From Emiliania huxleyi CCMP1516 (lineage: Eukaryota > Haptophyta > Isochrysidales > Noelaerhabdaceae): a stretch of 64,000 bases of DNA. The position numbers and the translations under genes were made by a program. The stretch spans positions 4,247-68,246 of the forward strand of contig NW_005196379.1 in the NCBI RefSeq assembly GCF_000372725.1, in the 5' to 3' direction. Of the stretch, positions 1-9,317 are shown one piece after another. A model generated the notes under the pieces. The model made no database searches and had not been told where the DNA came from. It saw only the letters and a program-made list of their open reading frames with translations. The first letter of the stretch is position 1, and every line of letters starts with the position of its first letter.

Positions 1-94
1 GGAGCCACCGGTGCGCAACCGACCGCACCACAACCGAGACGGCAAGGGGGCAAGCCTGACGACGCCTGCCACCCCCCCCCCCTCCTCCGTGGGC

Positions 95-1372
95 CTAGCG
101 CGCCCCGCGCGACAGCCCGGCCGCGTGCAGCCTCTGGGGCTGCTCCTCCTCCCGCGCCACGCTCGCCTCCTTGGGCTTCTCCGCCTTCCGCCGGTTCTTG
201 CGCTGCTTCTCGCTCAGCCCGCCCGGGGGGCCCGACGACCACGCGCTGGCGGCGGGCTGCGCCGCCCGCGACGCCGACGGCTTGGGTGCCGTGACCGTCG
301 TCCAGCCTCCGCCGAGCGAGGGCGCGCCCGCCACGTGCAGCGGCGTGCTGCCCGGTGCGCCGTACTGGCGCACCGCCTGCATGTAGTTTTGGCGGCGCGC
401 CTCCTGCTCGCGCTCCCTCGCCGCCTCGCCGAGCGGGCCGCCGCCGTCCTCGCCGCTCTCGCTCGACGACTCGAGTTCCTCCGCCGCGGCCTCCGCCGCG
501 CCGGACCCGGCGAGCGCCTCCGCACGCGGCTTGTCTGCAGGCGGCTTGCCGCTCGGCGGCGGCGCCTTGCCCTTCTTCGCGCGCCGCTTGCCGCCTCCGG
601 CGAGGCTGTCGGCGAGCCCCGCGACGGCCTGCAGCTCGGCCAGGTGGCACGCCAGCCTCCCCTCCGCGGCGCGGGCAACCCGCGCCGCCGCCTCGGCCGG
701 CTCGTACACCCCGGCGGTCGCGAGGTAGGCGGCGGCGACGGCGGCGGCGACGGCGCCAGTCTCGCAGTACGCAAGCAGCAGCAGCGGCTTTGGCCCGCCG
801 CCGCCCATCCGCCGCCGCACCTCGTCGACGGCGTCCACCACGTAGACCTGCCCCGACGGCATGGCCACCGACTCGAGGCCGAGCTCCGCCGCAAGCGAGT
901 CCCAGCCTCGCCACGAGCGGCAGAGGTTGAGCAGCAAGACGCGCCTCCCCTCGGCGGCCTGGAGCCGCGCGAGGCCCCGCAGCCGCGCGGGAGAGAGCTG
1001 CCCGCTCGCCACCAGGGTGTTGCCGCCTCCGCTGCGGTGCATCTCCACCCCCTCGCTCCCGTGCGCCGCCCACCGAAGCAGGGTCTCCGCGACGAGGACA
1101 AACTCGCGGGCGAGCCTGACCACCGACTCCTCGTCCCGCGCAGCCGCGTCGCGGCCGAGCGTGAGGTAGCGCGTGCCGGCGGCAGCGAGCACGAGCGCAA
1201 CGGTCGCCACGAGCCAGCGAGGCGCGGGCAAGAGGCCCAGGGCCAGCGCCGGCAGCGCGGGCAGCGCGATTGCACAGCAGAGAGCGCCGGAGACGGCGAC
1301 CGCGGGTCCGAGCGCCGCGAGGGCGAGCGCGTCGGCGACGAGCAGGCGGCGCGCCGCGGGAGTGCTGGGCAT
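95..1372 (-). CDS. Membrane-anchored BLH/DSP-like phosphatase-fold protein, catalytic Arg missing
   Basis: Single-exon frame of 425 residues starting at the ATG at 1372; the open frame continues upstream without another ATG. The N-terminus has a hydrophobic hairpin (about residues 10-80, rich in Ala/Leu/Val) that would anchor it in a membrane. The middle resembles the beta-lactamase-hydrolase-like (DUF442) and dual-specificity phosphatase fold: a segment reading LVASGQLSPARLRGL, then a strand VLLLNL, then the loop LLLLAYCETGAVAAAVAAAY. In active enzymes that loop is C-x5-R. Here the Cys is present but the Arg position is Ala, so catalysis is doubtful. The C-terminal half is low complexity and ends in a Lys/Arg-rich tail (EKQRKNRRKAEKPKEA). 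The family assignment is inferred from pattern; a plain hypothetical membrane protein is the alternative. Confidence 0.5.
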   Translation of the reverse strand: MPSTPAARRLLVADALALAALGPAVAVSGALCCAIALPALPALALGLLPAPRWLVATVALVLAAAGTRYLTLGRDAAARDEESVVRLAREFVLVAETLLRWAAHGSEGVEMHRSGGGNTLVASGQLSPARLRGLARLQAAEGRRVLLLNLCRSWRGWDSLAAELGLESVAMPSGQVYVVDAVDEVRRRMGGGGPKPLLLLAYCETGAVAAAVAAAYLATAGVYEPAEAAARVARAAEGRLACHLAELQAVAGLADSLAGGGKRRAKKGKAPPPSGKPPADKPRAEALAGSGAAEAAAEELESSSESGEDGGGPLGEAAREREQEARRQNYMQAVRQYGAPGSTPLHVAGAPSLGGGWTTVTAPKPSASRAAQPAASAWSSGPPGGLSEKQRKNRRKAEKPKEASVAREEEQPQRLHAAGLSRGAR

Positions 1373-1696
1373 GTTGCGTCGCTCGAAGGAAGCCGTGGCC
1401 GCCGTGCCGCTGCGTGCGCTTCTTAGCTCCCCTAAGCGTGAGACTGCCACCTCTAAGCAACTCGGTTGAGAAATAAGAAAACGACGCCGAAGTACTCCAA
1501 CTTAGATAGACCTGTCCTTCTCCCACACCTCGTTTGGCGTGCCCGTTTTATTTATTTATTTATTAGATAGACCATCCCTCCCTTGGCCTGTCTGGTTTCT
1601 TTCTGTCTTTCTTTCCAACTTAGATAGAAAGAGGCAGACGACAAAACAAACAAACAAACAAACACCACAAAACAAACACAACAAACAACCAAGCAA

Positions 1697-1790
1697 GGGT
1701 TAGGGTGGGCGACGGCTAGCACCAGTGTGGTGGTGGCGGCGTGCCGTCCTCCCATCCCTCCCTTTGGTGGTTTTTCTTTCTTTTTCTTTG
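1697..1790 (+). repeat. Dispersed repeat family B, partial copy
   Basis: Begins with GGGTGGGCGACGGCTAGCAC and runs into GGCGGCGTGCCGTCCTCCCA and a CTTT-rich tail. The same block occurs near 12890, 26320, 26650 and 31990, with scraps near 25830 and 40810. In longer copies the first part codes the end of a basic protein tail (PRVGDG, then stop). Simple TTTA and CAAA repeats at about 1545-1690 lie just before it. Confidence 0.75.
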
Positions 1791-1792
1791 CT

Positions 1793-2195
1793 CCAAACAA
1801 CTCTAACACTCACACGTCATTTGGGGGGCCTGGAGCCCTGTTCACGCGCGCGCGAGACGTGCAGACAGGGTTGCCAGGTGAGAGCGAATGGCGCGGTTCA
1901 CGCCTCGCACAACAGAGAGAGATGCGCTCTGCATGGTGGGACATAAAAGAAAGCGAGCACTCGGGCGAGAGTAGGCCGTGCGGTCGACGCTGCCGCGCGC
2001 GGCTTTGCGCGCGAGGCGGCGCAGCTTGAGAACGGCGGTGGGCGAGAAGCCGCCGCCGAACGTCTCGTGGAGCAGCAGGTTGAAGTTGTTGCGCTTGACA
2101 AAGATCGCGTCGTGGTAGAAACCGCGATGCGCGCCTTGTCCGCCTCGTTGTATGACGTAGCCGTTGCGCGTTGCTCCAACTTGGTCACCGTCCAA
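1793..2195 (-). pseudogene. Retroelement-like ORF tail (repeat family A)
   Basis: On the minus strand a 117-codon open frame ends in a block shared with two other sites (16299-16457 and 57964-58096). The shared block codes PTMQSASLSVVRGVNRAIRS and is followed by a conserved 3' segment ending in TGTGAGTGTTAGAGTTGTTT. The upstream part (NNFNLLLHETFGGGF, then RRLARKAARGSVDRTAYSR) occurs only in this copy, so the other two look 5'-truncated, as expected for non-LTR retroelements. No catalytic domain is visible in what remains. Confidence 0.45.
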
Positions 2196-2271
2196 CTTTG
2201 CGCAAGTCTTGCCCGGCCGGCCAACCGTCGCTCTCGTTTCTTATTATTATCCAAGCACAACGGGGGTATAT

Positions 2272-2318
2272 AACAGAGAGAGAGAGAGAAAGAGAGCGAG
2301 AGCGATAGAGAGAGACCA
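2272..2318. repeat. GA microsatellite
   Basis: Imperfect GA/GAA/GCGA purine tract between the family A remnant and the 3' end of the kinase gene. Nothing else is evident between about 2200 and 2552. Confidence 0.8.
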
Positions 2319-2552
2319 TGAGCGCGCGCGGCGAGGGGCAGCTGCAGACGCATGAGTGTGTGTATAAGACCGGGAGGCGGAGCCTGCCGCCGGCGCTATG
2401 CCAGCGAGAGGCCACCACAGCAGAGATAGCAGAGACTCGGCCACACCGTTTCTGCCACACGCACCTCCGCGCGGCTTCACGCCTCCAAACGGCCACCCGA
2501 TGGCGCGCAGAGAGGCTGGAGCCGGGCGAGGCGTGGTGAGGGGAGGGCGAGC

Positions 2553-3875
2553 TCAGTTGTGTGTGTGCCCGAGCGGCCCAAACTGGTCGAAGATGGGCTG
2601 CCAGCGCTCTCGGTCGAAGGGGCGGTCGAGGGTGACGGAGGGGTCGACCCGCTCCGACACGTCGGGCAGCTGGTGGTCGCGCGGCGGCGCGTACGGCGGC
2701 GGCAGCTCGCGCCTGAGTAGCGCGACCCAGTCGAAGCCCGCGAACCACTCGTGCTCCTGGACGGCGCGGAAAGACTCGGTGCCGATGCGAGCAGTCTCCT
2801 CCCAGTGCAGCAGCCCCGCGATCAGGTCCGCCGCCGGACGGCTCGTGCGGCCGTCGCCGCGCAGCTTCTGGTGCAGCGCGCCGTGCGTCTCGGCCTTGCC
2901 CTCCGCGTACCGCTGCACCGACTTGAGCACCTCGCGCGAGTCGGCGCCTACCGTCGCGGAGCGCTCTCGGGTCGGCCGTGGCCCTCTCGGACTGGAGCGG
3001 CCGCGCGAGTCTCGCGCCGGTGAAGGGCGGCTCGCCGACAACCATCTCGTGCAGGAGGACGCCGCAGCCCCACCAGTCGGCCGCCTTGGTGCGGCCGTGG
3101 CCCCGAACCAGCTCGGGCGGCGTGTACGTGTCCGTCCCGAGCGTCGAGTACGTGCGCGTCTGGTAGATGCGCTTTGCGTAGCCGAGGTCTGCGATCCGCG
3201 CGTACCTAGCGTCAGGGTCAGGGTTAGGCGTCAGGGTTAGCTCTGCGTGGCCCAGGTCTGCGACCCCCGCGCGAACCCCTTTGCGTCAATCAGCACGTTC
3301 TCGGGCTTGAGGTCGCGGTAGACGAAGCCCTGGCAGTGCATGTGCTGGATGCCGAGCGAGACCGCGCCCAGGTAGTGCCTCGCCCACGGCTCGGGCAGCG
3401 AGCCCCCCTGCCGCTCGATGATGTCGAACAGGTCGCCTCCCTCGGCCAGCTCGAGCACAAAGTAGAGGCAGTCGGCGTCCTGGAAGGTGGTGAAGAGGCG
3501 GCAGATGAAGGGGTGGCGCAGCTCGTCGTGCGCAACCTTCTCGAGCAGCACCCGCTCCGCCAGGTTGAGCGCCGCCACGAAGCCCTTCCGCAGCTGCTTC
3601 AGCGCAAACACGCGTTTGGTCCGCACGTCCGTCACCTTGTAAACGCACGAGTAGCCGCCCTCGCCGACGATCCGGTCCTTTCGCAGCTCGTGCGGCCGCG
3701 GCTGCTCCTCCGAGTCGCGCCACGCCGCGTTGCACTCCTCCGCAATCGTCTTGGAGGCCTCCTCCAGCGCATTCGGCTGCTCCTCGCCGACCATGTCGAG
3801 CTTGGACATGGCATTGGCGACCTGGTCGGCCAAGGTGAGGCCGGAGAAGGTGCGTCTCATGCCGCCTCGCGACAT
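2553..3875 (-). CDS. AGC-family Ser/Thr protein kinase (PKA-like), three exons
   Basis: Exons 3277-3875, 3018-3205 and 2553-2947 join to 393 residues. Exon 1 has the Gly-rich loop VGEGGYSCVYKV, the ATP-binding Lys (ALKQL) and the catalytic loop VYRDLKPENVL. Exon 2 carries DLG in place of DFG (RIADLGYAKR), then PPEL (the APE region) and DWWGCGVLLHEM. Exon 3 has EHEWFAGFDW and ends with an FDQF hydrophobic motif, as in PKA-type C-tails. Length and order match a cAMP-dependent-type kinase without extra domains; the substrate is unknown. Intron 3206-3276 is GT-AG and holds telomere-like repeats; intron 2948-3017 is GC-AG. In both, the start of the intron repeats the start of the next exon. The ATG at 3875 is about 820 bp from the divergent AlkB-like gene. 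Confidence 0.85.
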
Positions 3876-4109
3876 GCAGCCCGGAGTCGATGTGCGGCGT
3901 CGATGGCGGGAGTTGCTGGTGTCGCAGCGTCGGTCAGCGTCGGAGGGGGAGCTCGGTCACAGGCTTCGATTAGTCGCGACAGGAGCTGTGAAGATTCAGC
4001 CGCCGCGGGAATTTCTTCGCTTTGGTGACGACGACGGGGAGTTCTGGAGTCGAGCCACACGAACTAATGGCCTCCCAACCTTGGGCTTGATGTTCATGCG
4101 CCGCGGGGC

Positions 4110-4270
4110 GCAACGCCACCATCACCACCCTTGCCGCCGCCGCCCTTGCCGCCGGCGCCACCCTCGCCGCCGCCGCCCTCGCCATAATCACCACCCTCGC
4201 CGCCGCCGCCCTCGCCGCCGCCGCCCTCGCCACCCCCCTCACCGCCGCCCCGGCGCCACCGGCACCGCCA
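4110..4270. repeat. CCGCCGCCCTCG-type minisatellite
   Basis: Degenerate 9-15 bp units rich in CCGCCGCC and CTCGCC. They produce Ala- or Gly-rich translations in several frames, none convincing as protein. Confidence 0.7.
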
Positions 4271-4303
4271 CCTTGTCAACAGTGGTCCACCTTCTCCTCT
4301 TCC

Positions 4304-4476
<173 letters not shown>

Positions 4477-4532
4477 CCTCTTCTTCTTCCCGATGTTGAA
4501 AAAAAAAGACCGCACCCCACCGCGTTCTTTTG

Positions 4533-4540
4533 TATAAAAG
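4533..4540 (+). promoter_or_regulatory. Candidate TATA box of the AlkB-like gene
   Basis: TATAAAAG lies about 160 bp before the ATG at 4699, in the only AT-rich stretch of this GC-rich interval. Position and sequence are the only evidence. Confidence 0.3.
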
Positions 4541-4698
4541 GAAGAAATCTTCCTCGCAAACCTTGTCAGCTGTCCACCTCTCTCAATACGTAACAAGAGG
4601 GGGAAAAGAAAACCGCGGAATCGCTCGCCCCGCTCGCTCGCCCCGCTCGCTTCTCCGCCCCTGCTCGCTTCCCGCCACCCGCTCGCCACCCCACCGCG

Positions 4699-5673
4699 AT
4701 GCGAGCCCTGCCGATCGTCGAGGTCGAGGAGGAGGACGAGCCCCGGCTGCCCGCCTCGCCTCGGCGGCCTGGGTCGACCGCCTCTGCTCCTGCGCCTCCG
4801 CCTGCTGCGCCGTCGCAGTGCGCCGCGCCGCAGTGCACGCGCCGGTCGCGGCACCGCTGCGCCGCGCGGTGGAGGAGCAGCCGCACGCAGCCGCCCGGCT
4901 GCGCCTTCCCGTGGGACGTCGGCCGGCTGCTCGCGAGGGCGGGTCCCGCCGAGCCGCTGCCGATGGGCGGCGCGCTGCTTCGCTCGGCGCTTGAGCCCGC
5001 CGAGGCGCGGTGGCTCTGCCGGGAGATGACCCGGCTCAGCAGGACGCGGGCGGGCGGGCCGCTGCTCGCCGCGGGCGGCGGGCTCGGCAACCGGCCGCGG
5101 GAGATGCTCTCGTGGTGCCACCCCTTCTCGCGGCTGTCGAGCTGCGGCGAGAGGCCGACGCGCCTGCTCCGGTGGAGCGAGGAGCTGCTGCACGCCCTCG
5201 CGCCCGGCGCCGCGGCCGCCGGCGTCCGAGTCGACTCGCTGCTCGTGCAGGTCTACGCGGCGGGAGGCTCGCTGCTGCCGCACACCGACGCCGACCTCTC
5301 CTGGGGGCTCGGCGTCTCGCTCGGCGCAGAGGCCGTCTTCGAGTGCCTGCCGCGCGGCGACGGCGCGGTGCCGCAGACGATCCGGCTGCGGTCGGGCGAC
5401 ATCGTCGCCGGCGAGTGGGGCGCGCTGAGGCACGCGGTCCGGGTGCCGCGCGCGGCGGCGGCGCCGGAGTGGTGGGACGGCGAGGCCTTTGGGTGCGCGG
5501 CGGTGCGCTGCAGCCTGCTCGCCCGGCAGGCGCTGACGGCCGAGGAGCAGCGCGCGCTGGGGGAGGGCCGGGCGAGGCGGCTGTACGGCATCGGGCTCGA
5601 GGAGCTGGCCCGCAGGACTGGCGAGGAGGTGCCTTCCCTCTGCCTGCGGCTGCGGCACGAGGCGGCGGAGTAG
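4699..5673 (+). CDS. AlkB-like 2-oxoglutarate/Fe(II) dioxygenase
   Basis: Single-exon gene of 324 residues with an ATG start. The first 70 residues are acidic, then Pro/Ala/Arg-rich, and look disordered. The rest follows the AlkB-family pattern: LVQVYAAGGSLLPHTDADLS gives the His-x-Asp iron ligands, GVSLGAEAVFEC is the next strand, IRLRSGDIVAGEWGALRHAV gives the distal His, and VRCSLLAR holds an Arg expected to bind 2-oxoglutarate. Such enzymes demethylate DNA, RNA or protein; the substrate cannot be read from the sequence. A nuclear or cytosolic place is likely because no signal peptide is seen. Confidence 0.8.
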   Translation: MRALPIVEVEEEDEPRLPASPRRPGSTASAPAPPPAAPSQCAAPQCTRRSRHRCAARWRSSRTQPPGCAFPWDVGRLLARAGPAEPLPMGGALLRSALEPAEARWLCREMTRLSRTRAGGPLLAAGGGLGNRPREMLSWCHPFSRLSSCGERPTRLLRWSEELLHALAPGAAAAGVRVDSLLVQVYAAGGSLLPHTDADLSWGLGVSLGAEAVFECLPRGDGAVPQTIRLRSGDIVAGEWGALRHAVRVPRAAAAPEWWDGEAFGCAAVRCSLLARQALTAEEQRALGEGRARRLYGIGLEELARRTGEEVPSLCLRLRHEAAE

Positions 5674-5744
5674 CGCCGGCGCGACCTGTTGTGGAATGAA
5701 TGTTTAAGTGAATAAATAGAGCCGGCACCTTGTGGAGTGCGCTT

Positions 5745-5992
5745 GGAGAACTTGGATGCGGTTGGTAACCTCACATCCAGAGGGCCGAGCTTTATAAGCA
5801 CACTCCGCCGCGCATTTCTTTCCCCTTATATTCTCATGTTTGGAGCACTATCTTGGAGTGCAGTCGCGAGTCGGTAACCTCACATCCAGGGCCGGGGAGC
5901 TAAGAAGCGCACCCAGCGGGCCGGATGATCGGTATCGGGTTGCGGGCTAGAGAGCCCTAGCCCTTGCGCGTTCGCAGGGAAAGGGCCTTAAA
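5745..5992. repeat. Dispersed repeat family E
   Basis: Contains GGTAACCTCACATCCAG twice (about 5763 and 5873), then GCACCCAGCGGGCCGGATGA and a TCGGTATCGGGTTGCGGGC block. About 140 bp of it recurs at 45473-45618 with few differences. No protein frame is conserved, so it may be a non-coding mobile element. Confidence 0.7.
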
Positions 5993-6190
5993 GTAAACAC
6001 GTTTCTCCGAGGGTTAGCTCCGCGCTCCAGGTTTCCCCTAGCAGCAGACCGCCCCCTCTACTCGGAACTATAATAGACACCAGACACGAATCATTTTTCT
6101 TTTTATCGCGTGGACTTCAACGCTGGATACACAACCCCCACAGTCTGCCACAGTCTCTGCCGAGCACCGCCGCAGTCTCTGCCGAGCGAT

Positions 6191-9026
6191 ATGCTGGACA
6201 AGGAGAACCGCTCCGCCAACCCGGCGGCTCAAGACGTCGGCTTCTTTGAGGTGGCGCGCCTGCTGGACCGCCTCGAAGGCATCTCCGGCGCGCAGGCACG
6301 CACGCGCTGCGTAAGCCGCTGGTTCGACGCCTCCGCCGAGCGGCGGGCCAGCACCTTGCCACTCTTCCGCGTGCTGCTCGTCGCCGAGACGGACCGCGCT
6401 TTCTACGTCAAGGAGGAGCGGCTCGCCGCGCTGACGGCGACCGCGTTGGGCATCGCGACCGACAGCGCGTGCGGGAGGCGGCTCCAGGGCTGGCTCGACC
6501 CGGCCCGCTCCGGCGGCGGGGACGCGATGCACGCGACGGCCGGCAACTTGTCCGCAGTGGTCGAGTCCGTCGTGGCGCTTCGTGCGCCGGCGCGGGCTGG
6601 CGGCGTGGCCGGCAGGCCGCTCGCGATCCGAGAGGTCGACGCGGCGATGGATGTCCTCGCCGCCGGCGCGCCCGAGTTCCACGCCGGGCGCGGAGCTAGG
6701 AGCGGTCCGCACGCGGCCGTGCTGCACGGGCTGCTCTCGCGCTGCTCGCCGGTCGAGGCAAAGTGGCTCACGCGGCTGCTGCTGCGCGACCTGCAGATCC
6801 GCTCGCCCTGCGCCGACGTGCGGGTCGAGTGGCCTCGCAGCCTGATGGACGGCTTCCTGCCGCACCAAGGACCCGGCCGACCTGGCTTCTACTCCTACTG
6901 GCTGCGGCGCGGCGACTTGGGCGAGGCGTGCGGGCGTGCGGAGCTGGCCCGTGCGATGCTGGACGCGCAGTCCCTCGGTGGCGCCTGCGGGCCGAGCTGC
7001 GTCGCGGCAGAGTGGCCGCTCCTGCGAGGGCTGTCCCACGGCTCGTACGTGCACGTCGCCCTCAGCCACCCGGTCACGAGCCTCTCGCGCATGCGGAAGG
7101 AGCTTCTCGGAGACGGAGGGGCGGGCGAGCTGGTCGTGCAGACAAAGTACGACGGCGAGCGCATCCAGCTCCACGTCTGGCAGGACCCGGCGGCGCCGGG
7201 AGGACGCGCCGTCCGCATCTTCAGCCGCGGCGGGCGCGACTCGACCGGCCGGAGGGCGCTCGCCGTCGACGCGCTGCGCCTCTCCCTCGGCGCCGATGCC
7301 GCTCCGCCGGCGGGCGCTAGCCAGCACCTGCTCGCGGCGTGGCGGGGCGCAGAGGCGGCGGGCCGCAAGCCGGCGGTCCGCTCGGCGATCCTCGACGGCG
7401 AGATCCTCGTCTTCAACGAGAGGGTGCGGCGGGTGGAGGCGTTCGGGACGGTGCAGCACCTCCGGCCGGGCGGGAAGGCGGGCTGCGACGGCTCGCGCCA
7501 CCTCTGCGTCGTCTGGCGCGGGCGAACTCGCGACGGAGCCGCCTCGAGGACAGCCGCTCTGACCGCGCCGCCCCCGCCGCCGCTTAGGTTCGACGCGCTC
7601 GAGCTAAACGGCGACGACCTCGTCAGCCGCCGCGCGCCGCTCGTGGAGCGCCTCGAGCGCCTCTCCGCTGCCGTCACGCCGCTGGACGGCTTTGTGCACG
7701 TGGCGCCGTCAGAGCTGGTGCGTGCTGCCGACGTGCCGCGCCTGGGAGAGCTCTGGGCGGCGGCACGGGAGGCGCGCGAGGAGGGGCTCGTGCTCAAGGC
7801 GGCGCTCTCACCCTACACTCCCAATCAGCGCGGCTGCTGGGGGAAGCTCAAGCACGACCGAGTAGACGGGCTCGGCGACACCATCACAGCGGCGCTGGTG
7901 GCGGCGCGGTGGGGCGCCAACGACCGCTCGGGCCGGCTCGGCGCCTACGGCTTCGGCGCGGTGCTCAACCCGACCGAGGTGCGGGTATCGGGCGCCGCTC
8001 CGCGCTTCGTCTTTCTCTTTTGGTCGGAGTGCGGCCTCGACAGCCTCGAGACGAAGCTGCTCGGCGCCGGGGGTCGCTCGGTAAGGAGCTCGCCCGTCTC
8101 GTCTGGCGACGTGTGCCCTCCTGGCCGTAGGAGCGGCGCTTCTCGGCGAGCCGGGCATCTCTCCGCCGCGCATGGCCCCGCTGCCCCGCGGCTCGGCGCC
8201 AGAGTGGCTGAGCGGTTTGCCGCGCGGCGAGGCCGACCGACCGCACTTCGTGCTCCGCTCGCCCGCCGACGCCATCCCCACCGAGCTCCTCGGCTCTGAC
8301 TTTGTCCCCTCGCGGGGCCCGCCCGCCAACTTTCGACTCGAGCTCCGCTTCCCGCGCATCCGCTGCGTCCGCCCCTCCGATCCCCTCTCCTCGGTCCTCT
8401 CGGCCGCCGAATACGACGCGGCTGGCCGCGCGGCGAGGGCGCCGCCCTCCGAGGCGCAGGTGCGGGAGGCAGTCGAGCGAGTGTGCGCGCCGCCGCCCCC
8501 CACCAAGCGCCGCTGCCGTATCGACGGCTCGCTCTTCTCGAAGCGGCAAGCCGCCGCGAGAGAGCCTGCTCCGGCGGAGCTTGCGCCGGTGGCGCAGAGC
8601 TCTCAGGAGTCGACGACGCAGGAGTCGACGACGCAAGAGTCAACCTCGCAGGAGAGCTCCGCTTCGTGTCCTCCCGCGGGGCCAGCGGAGCCGCACCCCC
8701 TGCCACCGCCCCGACCACCCACGCCTTCGCCTCCGCCACTAGCTCCGCAGCCATCACGGGAACTGCTTTCAAAAGCGTCGCCAGTAGAACAGCCGCCGAC
8801 TTCGCCTGCCTTTCCTCGAGGCGGTCTGAGGGCGCGAGCCGCGCCGCACTTGCCACCGGCAGCGACTGCAAGCCCGCCGGGCGACGACCTTGCCGCAGTC
8901 TTCCGCGCAGAGGAGGTGAAAATCAAGGCCTGGCATCGACAGTTGCGGCGCGAGGCGTTCCCACCTCCTCCAAAGGCCTTGCGCCGGGCCCTTCGTGCTC
9001 GCGACCGTCTGCGCCGCCAGACATAG
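6191..9026 (+). CDS. LIG4: ATP-dependent DNA ligase IV-like protein without BRCT repeats
   Basis: Exons 6191-7515, 7588-8080 and 8151-9026 give 897 residues from the ATG at 6191. The N-terminal 250 residues fit the ligase IV DNA-binding domain (FFEVARLLDRLEG, AETDRAFYVKEERL). The catalytic core has motif I KYDGERIQLH with the AMP-accepting Lys, motif III ILDGEILVFN, motif IIIa WFDALELNG (made whole by splicing), motif IV EEGLVLK and motif V GCWGKLKHD. The OB domain ends with RLELRFPRIRCVR, as in ligase IV. The tail has a basic stretch PPTKRRCR and a cluster of four SQ/TQ sites, but no BRCT or XRCC4-binding region is visible. Both introns are about 70 nt, the first GC-AG and in frame. Expected role: sealing ends in non-homologous end joining in the nucleus. 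Confidence 0.78.
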
Positions 9027-9163
9027 AGAATGCGCCGCGCGACTGGCGTGTTTGTGTCGGGTGTCGCGGAGCTCTCCGCGCCGCCCGCCGCGGGGGATCT
9101 GTGGGCAACACTTTGCGCGCACTCAGCTGTGAGATGTCCCAAGAACCTCTCTGGGACTGTCCT

Positions 9164-9214
9164 GGAGACGCTAGTATGTACTAAAACTTCGACTCACACC
9201 CTACTAGCGTCTCC
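9164..9214. terminator. Hairpin between convergent genes
   Basis: A 13-bp perfect inverted repeat (GGAGACGCTAGTA) with a 25-nt loop sits in the 290-bp space between the ligase stop (9026) and the hydrolase stop (9318). It may act in 3'-end formation or be a mobile-element scar. Confidence 0.3.
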
Positions 9215-9317
9215 CAAGAACATGTCCCCACACCCTAGAGTATGCCCCCCCTACGAGCTATCTCCCTGTTTGACTATTTCTTGGTCGTGTCGGACGCCCG
9301 CTGTGTCGAGTCTCAGC

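Noticed and set aside
214..1275. Long Arg/Ser-rich minus-strand frame across the phosphatase-like gene
   Set aside because: Shadow frame of a GC-rich gene; composition is only Arg/Ser/Pro/Ala with no motif.
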